A program made the translations under genes and the position numbers. Shown here piece by piece: positions 26,358-36,691 of a stretch of 64,000 nucleotides of DNA (within the stretch, counting starts at the first letter, position 1; every line of letters begins with the position of its first letter). Under the pieces are notes generated by a model. The model did no database searches, was not told where the DNA came from, and saw only the letters and a list, made by a program, of their open reading frames with translations. Source of the stretch: Lysinibacillus sp. JNUCC-52 (lineage in GTDB: Bacteria; Bacillota; Bacilli; Bacillales_A; Planococcaceae); contig NZ_CP065546.1 of NCBI RefSeq assembly GCF_015999545.1, positions 1,971,001-2,035,000 on the forward strand, given 5' to 3'.

Positions 26358-26726
26358 TTATGCTAAGAAATTTTGTCCCATTGGTAATTTGAACCCTAAG
26401 AACAGTGTAATTAGTAAAAACACTACAAATAAAATCCAGAACATTGTTGTTGGCTTGTTTTTCTTTTGACGGACTAATACCATTTCCATCATGCCAATAA
26501 CTAAAATACCGCCAATAAATTTAAAGCCATAAAGCATTCCTTGACCGTAGTCCATTCCTTTAATAAATAATGCTCCACCTGTAATGATAATTAAAATGTA
26601 AAATAAACGTAATACCATATGTAAGCCTTTAGACTGCTTACCACTAAGTGCTGCGATTAAAAAGATAACGATACCAACTACCCAAGTTGTAATGTGTAAA
26701 TGCGTTTGGTTAGTTAAAAAATCCAT
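26358..26726 (-). CDS. yisL: DUF1516/UPF0344 membrane protein YisL
   Basis: A 122-residue protein with four membrane helices (HITTWVVGIVIFLIAAL, VLRLFYILIIITGGALF, FKFIGGILVIGMMEMVL, TMFWILFVVFLLITLFLGF). The N-terminal His-rich THLHITTW is typical of the UPF0344 family; function unknown. ATG start with GAGGTGGG. yisL lies next to yisK as in B. subtilis, but here about 230 bp apart with a terminator between them, so they are separate units. Confidence 0.93.
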   Translation of the reverse strand: MDFLTNQTHLHITTWVVGIVIFLIAALSGKQSKGLHMVLRLFYILIIITGGALFIKGMDYGQGMLYGFKFIGGILVIGMMEMVLVRQKKNKPTTMFWILFVVFLLITLFLGFKLPMGQNFLA

Positions 26727-26909
26727 GTTTGTCCCACCTCATTTTTTTTCTATCAAACTATATCCTATCATGTGGTGGAAATGGTTTCAAATATTACAAA
26801 TTGTGTTCACGAAATTGAATTAATTACGGCTGGATGGTGACGAATCTACTCTAAATTTATTGCTTTTTTGACATTTATCCCTACCATCTAAATAATAAAA
26901 GATTCCACT

Positions 26910-26945
26910 AATAAAAAATCCGCGGAGCATACACTCACGCGGACT
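26910..26945 (-). terminator. Terminator of yisK
   Basis: Minus-strand stem TCCGCG-TGAG / CTC-CGCGGA with a one-base bulge, then TTTTTTATT. Confidence 0.8.
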
Positions 26946-26952
26946 AAACATA

Positions 26953-27855
26953 TTATTCGAAATGATTGACTAACGTACCAATACCTTGAATAGATACTTT
27001 CACTGTATCACCCGCTTTTAAAAATTGCGGTGGATTCATGCCTTTCCCTACGCCTGCTGGTGTACCAGTTAAAATGACATCACCAGGCTCTAATGTTACG
27101 TGTTGCGATAAAATCGACACAAGGGATTCGACAGTGAACATCATATCTTTTGTTGTACCATTTTGGCGTACTTCATCATTCACTTTTGTTACGACTGTTA
27201 AGTCTTGTGGATTTGGAATTTCATCTTTTGTCACAAGGTATGGTCCTAATGGGCAAGTGCCTTCAAGACTTTTTCCTAAGAAAAACTGCTTATGTTTATC
27301 TTGCAAGTCACGCGCTGTAATATCATTCGCAATTGTGTAGCCAAATACATAATCAAAGGCTAAATTTTTCGGAATGTTTTTCCCACGTTTACCGATGACA
27401 ACCGCAAGTTCACCTTCATAATCCATTTTTGAAGAAAGATCAGCATGAATAGATAATGTTTGGCCGTCTGCAGCAATTGCTGTAGGAGACTTCGTAAATA
27501 CCATTAAATCGATTGGTGCTGCTTCTGCACCCATTTCCTTTGCATGCTCATCATAGTTTTTACCGATACACATAATATTTTTAGGCGTACGTGGAATTGG
27601 TGATAACCATTCAATCACTGTAAATTCACGCTTGAAGCTATTCGCACGATCAGATTTTTCTGCTGCCTCTACTAATTTACGAATCTGTTCAACAAAATCG
27701 AAGCCTAATGCAATGCCATCGACAATTGAACTTGAAAAAGAAGGGAGAACTTGAAGTTCGTTTTGAATAGCGAGTACATCCCATACCGCTTCTTCTTTTT
27801 TTACTTTTGGTCCAAAGCTTACATGTCCACCTAATTTAAATGATAAAATTTTCAT
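26953..27855 (-). CDS. yisK: Fumarylacetoacetate hydrolase-family protein YisK (oxaloacetate decarboxylase type)
   Basis: A 300-residue FAH-superfamily enzyme. The metal-binding core is MDYEGELAVVIGKRG (E-x-E) with a following Asp, and FGYTIANDITARDLQ, KSLEGTCPLGPYLV and ILTGTPAGVGKGMNPP are family blocks. YisK of B. subtilis has been described as a decarboxylase of oxaloacetate that is also associated with the cell-shape protein Mbl. The N-terminal ~80-residue lid domain is present. ATG start with AAGGAG about eleven bases upstream. Single-gene unit with its own terminator. Confidence 0.92.
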   Translation of the reverse strand: MKILSFKLGGHVSFGPKVKKEEAVWDVLAIQNELQVLPSFSSSIVDGIALGFDFVEQIRKLVEAAEKSDRANSFKREFTVIEWLSPIPRTPKNIMCIGKNYDEHAKEMGAEAAPIDLMVFTKSPTAIAADGQTLSIHADLSSKMDYEGELAVVIGKRGKNIPKNLAFDYVFGYTIANDITARDLQDKHKQFFLGKSLEGTCPLGPYLVTKDEIPNPQDLTVVTKVNDEVRQNGTTKDMMFTVESLVSILSQHVTLEPGDVILTGTPAGVGKGMNPPQFLKAGDTVKVSIQGIGTLVNHFE

Positions 27856-27979
27856 GATTTTAAGAGCTCCTTCTTTTTTCTACATGATACAACAATATGA
27901 TATAAATTACCTTACTTTTACGATAACAATTTTTAATGTTGCTAATTCTCTATCAATTAAGTGTATTACGAGCAATTTT

Positions 27980-29146
27980 TTAGCTTGACTCAGTCTTCGC
28001 TTTATATGTTAATTTGCGCCATAAAGCCTCGAAAGGACCTTGCTTCCACTTCGTTAGCCAAATTTCTGCCAAAATCATTTGTGCCACAATAATACCAAGA
28101 GCAATTAACACACCAGTAGCAACACTAACTTTCCCATACCAGCCTAATCCATATTGATAAAATATACATGTTCCGATAATGGATTGAAGTATGTACATCG
28201 TTAACGACATGCGTCCGATTTTCGCAAAGGGACTAAGTAATTTTGGGACAACGGGCAATAAACATAGTAAGACAATAAGCCCTATATAGCCGATTGATAA
28301 TATTGGACCACCTATATAGACCTTTATATAATCGAGTAAATACGTACGAGAATATAAGATTGGGGTACTTTTCAGAAAAATACCTGCTGCGAGACCTACA
28401 ATTGTTAATGCCAGCCACAACCATTTCAGCTCTTTCGCTCGCTCAACTAAATGCCATTTGGAAGCAGCAGCACCCATTAGCATAAATGGTAATACCATAA
28501 ACAATGACGCAATCCACATTCCGATACCAGCCTGAACAGATAGGTCTGATAAACGTTGTAAAAAGGCATCCACCCAACTGCCTGTGCCATAAGCCGTGAT
28601 TGCTTTTTCGACATCGGTAATATTTAAATACGTATCAACCTCCGTATTAAAGCTAATATACCCTACTACAAACAACATAAAAACATGCATAAGTCCATTA
28701 ATAATAATTCCAGTCAATAAAAGCCAAATTGGCTGTAAACGTAGTAGTAACAATAAAAAAACACCACAAAATGCATACATCATTAAAATATCTCCCCACC
28801 AAATGAGGACCGCATGCGCCAAACCAAACATAAACAATACACTCAGCCTTCGAAGACCTGTTCCATAAAAGTTTTGCTCACGACTTTGGGCTTTTTGCCA
28901 TTGCATCGCTAACCCATAGCCAAATAACATAGAAAATAACGGGTAAAAACTGCTTTGCACATAAATATCTAAATTTTGCTGCCAAACAATATCAGACGGT
29001 GTCGTAAACCATGACCCTAAATCGATGTGTGGCATTGGCAAATAAAAAGCATACATATTCACGAGCAAAATACCTAATAAACTCATTCCACGTAAAATAT
29101 CTAATGTTGCAATACGCTCCTGCAACATCGTCGGTTTTAAATTCAC
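27980..29146 (-). CDS. DUF418 family polytopic membrane protein
   Basis: A 388-residue protein with about nine or ten membrane helices. The start RIATLDILRGMSLLGILLVN is the DUF405/acyltransferase-like opening of the YeiB/DUF418 group; FGYGLAMQW, GLRRLSVLFMFGLAH and a C-terminal block GRMSLTMYILQS follow, then the Trp-rich GPFEALWRKLTY end that defines DUF418. Function unknown; the fold suggests handling of a lipid or glycan. GTG start at 29146 with GAGGAGG eight bases upstream. Located between addA and yisK, not clearly in an operon. Confidence 0.88.
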   Translation of the reverse strand: MNLKPTMLQERIATLDILRGMSLLGILLVNMYAFYLPMPHIDLGSWFTTPSDIVWQQNLDIYVQSSFYPLFSMLFGYGLAMQWQKAQSREQNFYGTGLRRLSVLFMFGLAHAVLIWWGDILMMYAFCGVFLLLLLRLQPIWLLLTGIIINGLMHVFMLFVVGYISFNTEVDTYLNITDVEKAITAYGTGSWVDAFLQRLSDLSVQAGIGMWIASLFMVLPFMLMGAAASKWHLVERAKELKWLWLALTIVGLAAGIFLKSTPILYSRTYLLDYIKVYIGGPILSIGYIGLIVLLCLLPVVPKLLSPFAKIGRMSLTMYILQSIIGTCIFYQYGLGWYGKVSVATGVLIALGIIVAQMILAEIWLTKWKQGPFEALWRKLTYKAKTESS

Positions 29147-29305
29147 AAAATAGCCTCCTCTTCTTTCCTATCACGTACATTGCAATTTGCTCCCTTCTGC
29201 ATGTATGTAAGCTATATGAACGCTCACTTTCCACGCAGAAGTTTGCAGCTTGCATTTTCACGCGTATGAAAGGAATACTACCTAATTTCTAAGGCGACGG
29301 TTTCC

Positions 29306-32300
29306 CTACGCATAAAGTGCCTGCTCAATATCAAACAAGTACAACACTTTTTCATTTACTTGTATGTGTAAAATCGATTCAATCGCCTCACTATAAACAC
29401 GTAGTTGTACACCATAGCGACCTATAAGTTCCTTCGATAGCGCTGGCTCCTCCATAAATGGGGGCCTAATACGGTCTGTTTTATAATCAAGTAATATCCA
29501 GTTGCCATAAACATCCTCAAACAAGCAATCCACAATCCCTTGAACGATTTGCGCGTCACCGTCTTCATCGACACGACTAATGGTAAATGGCATTTCTCTG
29601 CGAATTTGCTTGGCATTTTTAAAGCGTTGTCCAATCTCTGTTGTAAAGAAACGGAAAATTTTCTCGCACGGAACAATTTTGCTTTCTGCCTCCGTGAGCA
29701 ACTGTTTTGCCACTAACTCAGCTACAAATTGCTCAACCTCTTGCACTGTAGAAAAGCCACTCTGTGGTACATGCTGCATAGCCGTATGGACAGCTGTACC
29801 CATTTCTGCACCTGTTAGCTGCTTGTCCTGTAAAAAGGTTGGTCTAGGTGCAATCGTAGCCTGATTCTTTTTAGGATTCATAAAGTAGTATTCTGGCTCT
29901 TCTTGACGTTGTAAACTTTCAACACGCTTTATTTCACTAACAGATGTTTTTGAGCGTTTTAGTGTCGATTTTTGAAATGCATACTGCGCTTGGAAGCGAT
30001 TTGTAATTTCTGCGAGCAACGTCGCATCCTCGGGTGCTTCTAGCATCTGCTGTACGTCACTGTCGAGCGCTTGCGTGTCATACATAAAGTGATAGGTTGG
30101 TATCGCACGAATCCACCAATGAGATACATCTTGTCTCGCCTTATATGGTGAACTTGCGATGGATGCAAAATCAGCATGTCGTGCAACAGCAGGTCCAACC
30201 CAGTCAAAATAACTATTGGCACGTGCACGTAAATAATCTTGCAACGGTGCATCCACAGCCAAGTTTTGAGCATCCTGCCAAGCATCACGTGTTTTACCCC
30301 AGCTTTTTACTGAACCTACTAAAATAAGCCGTTCCTTGGCACGTGTCATTGCTACATATAAAACCCGCATTTCTTCGGCTCTCATTTCAAGCTCTTTTTT
30401 CTCCTTCATCGCAAGAAACGGTAAGGAAGTATAAGTTATACGATTTTCTGGATCAATCGCCTTGACTGCAAGCCCATAATCCTGGTCGAATAAATACGGA
30501 TTATGGAAATCCATTTTATTGAAGGGACGTCCCATTCCTGCAACAAACACAACAGGGTACTCTAACCCTTTGGAGGAGTGTATTGTCACAAGTCTTACGA
30601 CATCATCTTTTTCCCCAATGGACTTTGCCGTTCCTAAATCGTCGCCACGTGTGCGCATACGATCTATAAAGCGTAGGAAGCGGAATAAGCCTCGAAACGA
30701 CGTTTTTTCATACATTAATGCTCGATCATGTAAAACGCGTAAATTTGCCTGTCGTTGTTTGCCATTCGGCATTGCGCCAACCATTTCATAATAATGTGTA
30801 TCTAAGTAGATTTTCCAAATTAAATCTGACAAAGATCCTCGTCGCGCTAAATCTCGCCAATTTTCAAATGCCAGCATAAAACGTTGAAGCTTCTCAAATG
30901 TTTCAGATTGTACACCATGTCCTTCACTACGAATAAACTGCCTTAATGCATCGTAGAACGGTGTTTTTGTATCTGCTAAACGAATTTTGGCTAACTCGTT
31001 TTCTGTTAAGCCTACAAAGGGTGCTCGCAACACAGAGGCTAGTGGAATATCTTGATACGGATTATCTACGACTTTTAATGTGTTAAGCATAATCATCACT
31101 TCAAGTGCGTCAAAATAACCTTTAGATGACTCTGCATAGAGAGGAATTCCAGCAAGCTTAAATTCTTCCACTAAATCCGTTGACCATGTCATCGAACGCA
31201 TTAAAATAACGATGTCACTGTATTTTAATGGGCGCTCTGTTGCGGTTTTCGTATCATATACGGTTGTGCCGTCTTCCATCATTTGGCGAATTCGATCAAT
31301 AATAAATCTTGCTTCATACTGGGATTTCTTTAGTTCCTCAAGCTCTGATGCCTCGCTCATACTCTCTTCCAGTTCTTCATCCGTTGCTTCCTCCTCTAGT
31401 GGATGCAAAACAACGAGTTCAACAGGTACTTCTTTATCATCATACGGTGCTGCTGGCTTTAATGAAGCATTGTCATCATAGTGTATTTCACCAACACGTT
31501 CACCCATAATTTGTGCAAATACAAAATTTGTGGCATCTAAAACCTCACTACGACTTCGGAAATTAGCATTCAAATCAATGCGCATGCCAGTTGCATCTGG
31601 ATTCTCTGAAAACTCACCATACTTTCGCATAAAGAGCTTTGGCTCTGCTAAACGGAAGCGATATATACTTTGTTTTACGTCACCAACCATAAAAAGGTTG
31701 CCATCTTGCTCTTCACCAAGTTTGACTAATTGTAATATCGTTTCTTGTAGCATATTCGTATCTTGATATTCATCTACGAGCACTTCTTTAAAACGTTTTT
31801 TCAAATCTAACGCGACAGGAGAAGGCTGTAGTTTACCATCTACCTCTTCCGTTAAAATTTGCAATGCATAATGCTCTAAGTCGGAAAAGTCGATAATTCC
31901 CCGCTCTAATTTTGCCAGACGGAATTGCTCGTAAAAAATAGTCGTCAACTCAACTAAAGTTGCAATCGTCGGTGCCATTAGTCGTATTTCTTCTAGCAGA
32001 CGTGCTGGTGTGCGAACAAAATAAGTTTCTTTCAGCTTATTCATCATTTTTTTAGCCGACTCACGCTTTTTCTTTGCCAGCTCCTGAAGCTCTACATCGA
32101 CTAATGCATCCTTTGACACGCGCTTCAATGTCGACCATTTGACAGTTAAAAAATAATCAAATAGCTGTTGCCACGTTCCTTCATGACTAATCCGAATCCC
32201 TTCTTGAATCATGGCAAAATCGAGCTCTGCCGTTTCAGCATATGGCGCAGGGCCGTCTGGCTGAAGCGTAATAGCACGCATTTCAGAAATTAGCACGAAA

Positions 32301-33019
32301 GCTTCCTCTAGACTATGTTTAACAGTTAATTTCACATACTTTGATAACTCTAAATCATCGATTGTCACATCATCTGCTAACTTATATGTTTCTGGTAAGC
32401 TTCGTAACCATTTTTTCGGTTCAGCATGAACGCGTGACGTATCATAAAGCTTACTCATTAATGTTTCAATCGCCTGATCATCACGATCTGATGTAAAACT
32501 ATCCACTAATCGATATATGGCATTGATTTGAGCTTCGTCCTCTGTATCGTAGGCTGATTCTAGCACGTCAGCTAGAATATCATCTCTAAGCAACGCAATC
32601 TCAGCCTCATTCGCTATCCTAAAACCTGGGTCAATATCGAGCATATACGCATACTGCTTCACAATGGCTAAACAGAAGGAATGCAGTGTTGATATTTGCG
32701 CTTTATTAACTAGACTCAACTGACGTCGTAAATGGCTAGACGTCGGATTTTCTGCTATCGCCTTTTCAAGTGCCTCTGCCATACGATGGCGCATTTCAGC
32801 TGCCGAAGCATTAGTAAACGTTACAACAAGTAATTCATCCACATTAATTGGGTTTTCTGTTGCGACGACTTTCTCAATCATGCGATTAATGAGCACTGCT
32901 GTTTTACCAGATCCAGCTGCTGCTGAAACAAGAGTATCTTGTCCACTTGCATATATCGCTTTCCACTGATCATCTGTCCAAGTGACATTTGCTGGCTTCA
33001 CAGGTATTTGCTGCACCAT
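29306..33019 (-). CDS. addA: ATP-dependent helicase/nuclease subunit A
   Basis: AddAB helicase-nuclease subunit, 1237 residues: processes double-strand breaks for RecA loading and recognises Chi. SF1A helicase motifs: Walker A AAAGSGKTAVLI, VTFTNASAAEM (Ia), DEYQDTN (II), GDVKQSIYRFR (III), VVRLVTIHSSKGLEYPVVF (V) and VAMTRAKE (VI). The C-terminal RecB-type nuclease has GIVDCLF and LLDYKTD with catalytic Asp and Lys. ATG start one base after the addB stop, with GGGAGGAG inside the addB end, so the two subunits are tightly coupled. Confidence 0.98.
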   Translation of the reverse strand: MVQQIPVKPANVTWTDDQWKAIYASGQDTLVSAAAGSGKTAVLINRMIEKVVATENPINVDELLVVTFTNASAAEMRHRMAEALEKAIAENPTSSHLRRQLSLVNKAQISTLHSFCLAIVKQYAYMLDIDPGFRIANEAEIALLRDDILADVLESAYDTEDEAQINAIYRLVDSFTSDRDDQAIETLMSKLYDTSRVHAEPKKWLRSLPETYKLADDVTIDDLELSKYVKLTVKHSLEEAFVLISEMRAITLQPDGPAPYAETAELDFAMIQEGIRISHEGTWQQLFDYFLTVKWSTLKRVSKDALVDVELQELAKKKRESAKKMMNKLKETYFVRTPARLLEEIRLMAPTIATLVELTTIFYEQFRLAKLERGIIDFSDLEHYALQILTEEVDGKLQPSPVALDLKKRFKEVLVDEYQDTNMLQETILQLVKLGEEQDGNLFMVGDVKQSIYRFRLAEPKLFMRKYGEFSENPDATGMRIDLNANFRSRSEVLDATNFVFAQIMGERVGEIHYDDNASLKPAAPYDDKEVPVELVVLHPLEEEATDEELEESMSEASELEELKKSQYEARFIIDRIRQMMEDGTTVYDTKTATERPLKYSDIVILMRSMTWSTDLVEEFKLAGIPLYAESSKGYFDALEVMIMLNTLKVVDNPYQDIPLASVLRAPFVGLTENELAKIRLADTKTPFYDALRQFIRSEGHGVQSETFEKLQRFMLAFENWRDLARRGSLSDLIWKIYLDTHYYEMVGAMPNGKQRQANLRVLHDRALMYEKTSFRGLFRFLRFIDRMRTRGDDLGTAKSIGEKDDVVRLVTIHSSKGLEYPVVFVAGMGRPFNKMDFHNPYLFDQDYGLAVKAIDPENRITYTSLPFLAMKEKKELEMRAEEMRVLYVAMTRAKERLILVGSVKSWGKTRDAWQDAQNLAVDAPLQDYLRARANSYFDWVGPAVARHADFASIASSPYKARQDVSHWWIRAIPTYHFMYDTQALDSDVQQMLEAPEDATLLAEITNRFQAQYAFQKSTLKRSKTSVSEIKRVESLQRQEEPEYYFMNPKKNQATIAPRPTFLQDKQLTGAEMGTAVHTAMQHVPQSGFSTVQEVEQFVAELVAKQLLTEAESKIVPCEKIFRFFTTEIGQRFKNAKQIRREMPFTISRVDEDGDAQIVQGIVDCLFEDVYGNWILLDYKTDRIRPPFMEEPALSKELIGRYGVQLRVYSEAIESILHIQVNEKVLYLFDIEQALYA

Positions 33020-33020
33020 A

Positions 33021-36000
33021 TTATTTCATCTCCTCCCGAATTTTTTCGACAACCTCTACTGGTTTTACTTGCGGTAGCTGACGATAGCTTTGTTTACCAT
33101 CGGATGGGTCAAATTGGCACACTGATGCAAATTGACAATAATCACAGGCTGTTTTGGATTTTAGTTTATACGGGCTAATCGCTGTGTCCCCTGCTAAAAT
33201 TCCATTCCCCGCTTCTTGATGCTTACGGCGGACGAAATGTTGTAAGTTTTTCATATCATTAACTGGCACAATACGTGATTGTGATTCTGATGGTGTACCA
33301 TCTTTTTTCATATAGACAGGAATGATTTGGGAGTGCCCACTTGCTTCCTCAAGTTGCTCGTCCATCGATAAAATTGCTTCTGGATTTTCTGTTAAAAGCC
33401 CCTTCATCTTAAATTGCTTTAAACGATCTTCTTCAATTTCACTATCACTCAAGTCTTTATCAAGTTTTAACATTGGATTATGGACATGGACATACAGCAC
33501 ACCCGCAGGCTCTGCATCACCAGGTAGCCAATAGGATGCATTTTCCATCGCTACATCTAAATAAGTGAGCACCTGTAGCGATAGGCCATGATAGACCTCA
33601 TTCAAGTCTAAATCACGAGCAGATGATTTATAATCGACGATACGTAAATAAGAGCGATCATCAATAGATGCACTATCTACACGGTCAATACGACCACGCA
33701 TAAACATTTTTTTGCCACCGTGTAAATCAATTTCCAATGGCGGAAGCTGTTCGTGTTGCCCTGGTCCAAACGATGCCTCAATGGCAATTGGTTTAAAGTG
33801 GGAAACATTTGCGTGCTGTGTCAGTGCCATCATTGTGCGCTCTACAATACGGATAAGCTTGCGCTGGATATAACGATAGCGTGCACTCGATAGTAAAATT
33901 TGATGGGAGAAAACAGGCACTATTTGCTCAACTGCCTGTCGCGCAAGCTGTTGAATTTGCTGCTTCGTTAAACGAATCCACGATAGCTGTAAACGATGCG
34001 TCTCTTCAGTAATCCATTTCAACGCCTCATGGAATAAATCACCCATTGCAAATGTTTCTAAGCGATATTCTGCCCGTTCTTCCAACCGTAGCCCATACGT
34101 TGTGAAATGAGAGAATGGACAACGGAAGTATTTTTCAATACGTGACACACTAGATGTCAGCTTACGACCATATAACTCTTGTGTAATGTAACCTTCTAAA
34201 GGTTCTGCCTCATTTTTATGTGTAATTGGATGCATTAGTCGATGTAAAATTAACGCCCAATATGGATCTTGTTCATAATATTTTTGTAAAGCTACCCATT
34301 CTGGTGCAAGCTCACGAGTATGCTCTGCTTGCCGTAATTGCAGCGTTAAATGTGCTAATGCTGTACGAGGATGTCGTAAATAAGGCAATACATTATTATC
34401 GAGCAATTCAATTGGATCAATGACAACACGCTCAACATTTACCCCGCTTAAAAGTCCTTCCGTTTTATCGTTTCCAATAATCCTCTTAATGTATAACGAA
34501 GAGAGGAGTGCTTTTCCCTCTTCATCTGCCGTCGAATAGGTCATATATAGCTTTTCTGACGGTGTTGTTATTGCACGATATAGTAAGAAGTTTTCCTGCA
34601 ATAATCTATTTTTCGATGTTGGTGCTAATTCATAGCCGATGTGCATAAACCAATCACGTTCTGTATCAGATAGTAATCCTTCATAATCCATACGCGTAGG
34701 GTAAACGCCATCGTTCATTCCTAGAACAAAGGCAACTTTAATATGCGATAAACGGGCTAAATCGACTGTTGCCACCATGACCTCATCTAAAGTAGGGGGA
34801 ATACGGGAAAATTCTAATGTATCGAATCCTTCATCTAAAATTTTTGCCGCTTCTTCCACAGACATTTCCTGCTCCCCAAACATGTAAACAAACTGATCAA
34901 GTACTGCCACCCATTCTTTCCACGCTTGATCATGCTCACTTGCCGCTAATGCTTCTCCCCTATCAATTTCACGATCTTTCATAAGTTGTAGCTTGTCATA
35001 TACTTGCACTTCCTCGACTAGCTCATATAACGCAGTTGCGACATCTCTACCAGTTGTTGCATGCATAAGCTTGTCCTGTAATGCTTTTAACGGTGCACGG
35101 ATGACATCGCGAATTGCCTCGATTTCTGTCTGCATCGCACGCTCTTCATCCGTTTGAACACGGGAATGAAATTCGAGCCCTCTATATTTTTTGTAAAACC
35201 ATCTAGCCTCTTCAAACCATCGTTCTCCGTAAATCCCTTGTGCTAAACAGTAATTTTCTAGACGATCTGCACGCTCACGCCAAACACTTTGCTCTGCATG
35301 CAATGGGAAAAATAAATCTGTTTTCACACTTCTAAAAAGCGGTTCATATTTCCAATTAGATGTTATAACTTCCAAAGCAGAACGACTAAACTCAATTAAA
35401 GGATGATGAAGCATCGTTTTTTTCGAGTTCACAAAAATAGGAATGTCATACTGTTGGAAAATTGTTGATATGAGCGGATCATATACATCTGCTTGTCTAA
35501 AGAGCAATACTATATCTTGATAACGATAGCCCTCCTGCCTTGTCAGCTTCGTTATTTCCCGGGCAATGGCATGAATCTCAGCCCGTCGATTCGATGCTTC
35601 AAAAACCTTCACATCACCTGTTGATTTTTTTGTTTGTGGCACCATTTTCTCAAATGTTGCTTCTACATGACGTAAATCTTCAGACTGGAATCGGTGTGTA
35701 TTGAAAAAATGTATTGGTCCATCTATCTCGATGCCATTTTCCTGTGCTATATCTTGCAGACGTTGGTTTGTCATCGCCGCTTCATTGAAAAGCGCTTGCT
35801 CATCGTAAACTTCTTCGATATGGTCGAACGGCAGTACAACGGTAACCTGCTTTGATACTTTTAGCAGTTCTTTTACAAGCTCTAGCTCTCTAACAGTAAA
35901 TGCGGTAAAACCATCTATATAAATTGTCGCCTGCTTCATCGTCTCCGAAAATTTTAACTGCTCTGTTAAAATCGGATAGTATCCCTCACTGTCGACATAA

Positions 36001-36530
36001 GTCGTGCCAAGTCGTTCTTCTAATGCTTGTAAAACAATTTGTAAATCATTTGTTTTTGCCTGTAATGTATTCGGTGCATCGACAGCCTTTAAGGAAGCTG
36101 TCACTTCTGCTAATACTGAACTGTTCACACTGTAACGGCTAAATTCACGTAATAATGTTTCGATTTCTTCTGTAAAGCCTCGTTTACCAGCAGCTTGTCG
36201 AAATAGAGAGAAATCGCTTTTTTGCTCCTCTAGTAATTTTCGAATAAGCATTCGATAGCCATAGCCATTAACTTCTTGGCGGGCAATCCCACCCGTTTCT
36301 TGTAGTACAAGCCAAGCTAAACGTTTAAACGTCATCACTTGTGCACGTATTAGTCCGTGTAAGCCATGTCTATTAGTAAGCTCATATTCAGTAGAATAAG
36401 ACATTTGGTCAGGAACAATGATAAAAATAGGGTGACCTAATGGATCTGTAGATACTTGCTCGACAATCTCTCTATGAATAAACGCTGATTTTCCAGTACC
36501 TGCACGTCCTGATACAATTCGTAATGTCAT
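33021..36530 (-). CDS. addB: ATP-dependent helicase/nuclease subunit B
   Basis: Subunit B, 1169 residues. It has a Walker A at the very N-terminus (GRAGTGKSAFI), an otherwise inactivated helicase fold used for Chi recognition, and a second nuclease domain with GRIDRVDSA and IVDYKSS. Fe-S ligands are visible as RCPFSHF (first Cys) and CDYCQFASVC (three Cys) that bracket the nuclease, as known for AddB. ATG start with GGGGGAAG. Preceded by a terminator and so probably the first gene of addBA. AddAB works in repair and in natural competence. Confidence 0.98.
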   Translation of the reverse strand: MTLRIVSGRAGTGKSAFIHREIVEQVSTDPLGHPIFIIVPDQMSYSTEYELTNRHGLHGLIRAQVMTFKRLAWLVLQETGGIARQEVNGYGYRMLIRKLLEEQKSDFSLFRQAAGKRGFTEEIETLLREFSRYSVNSSVLAEVTASLKAVDAPNTLQAKTNDLQIVLQALEERLGTTYVDSEGYYPILTEQLKFSETMKQATIYIDGFTAFTVRELELVKELLKVSKQVTVVLPFDHIEEVYDEQALFNEAAMTNQRLQDIAQENGIEIDGPIHFFNTHRFQSEDLRHVEATFEKMVPQTKKSTGDVKVFEASNRRAEIHAIAREITKLTRQEGYRYQDIVLLFRQADVYDPLISTIFQQYDIPIFVNSKKTMLHHPLIEFSRSALEVITSNWKYEPLFRSVKTDLFFPLHAEQSVWRERADRLENYCLAQGIYGERWFEEARWFYKKYRGLEFHSRVQTDEERAMQTEIEAIRDVIRAPLKALQDKLMHATTGRDVATALYELVEEVQVYDKLQLMKDREIDRGEALAASEHDQAWKEWVAVLDQFVYMFGEQEMSVEEAAKILDEGFDTLEFSRIPPTLDEVMVATVDLARLSHIKVAFVLGMNDGVYPTRMDYEGLLSDTERDWFMHIGYELAPTSKNRLLQENFLLYRAITTPSEKLYMTYSTADEEGKALLSSLYIKRIIGNDKTEGLLSGVNVERVVIDPIELLDNNVLPYLRHPRTALAHLTLQLRQAEHTRELAPEWVALQKYYEQDPYWALILHRLMHPITHKNEAEPLEGYITQELYGRKLTSSVSRIEKYFRCPFSHFTTYGLRLEERAEYRLETFAMGDLFHEALKWITEETHRLQLSWIRLTKQQIQQLARQAVEQIVPVFSHQILLSSARYRYIQRKLIRIVERTMMALTQHANVSHFKPIAIEASFGPGQHEQLPPLEIDLHGGKKMFMRGRIDRVDSASIDDRSYLRIVDYKSSARDLDLNEVYHGLSLQVLTYLDVAMENASYWLPGDAEPAGVLYVHVHNPMLKLDKDLSDSEIEEDRLKQFKMKGLLTENPEAILSMDEQLEEASGHSQIIPVYMKKDGTPSESQSRIVPVNDMKNLQHFVRRKHQEAGNGILAGDTAISPYKLKSKTACDYCQFASVCQFDPSDGKQSYRQLPQVKPVEVVEKIREEMK

Positions 36531-36623
36531 TCACTCTTCCCCCTATTCGTAAAAAATTCAAATCTATTATAAAAAATCTATTGTAATTCGTTTCACCATA
36601 ATTCTCCAATACCAAACTACTGA

Positions 36624-36668
36624 AATAAAAAAGACCCTCCTACCATTTTACATGATACAAGGGACTGC
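36624..36668 (-). terminator. Terminator of the TVP38-type gene
   Basis: Hairpin arms AG-CCCT / AGGG-CT with inner TATCA / TGGTA, then TTTTTTATT on the minus strand. Confidence 0.6.
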
Positions 36669-36691
36669 ATGTGTAGATTCAGCCTAGAAGA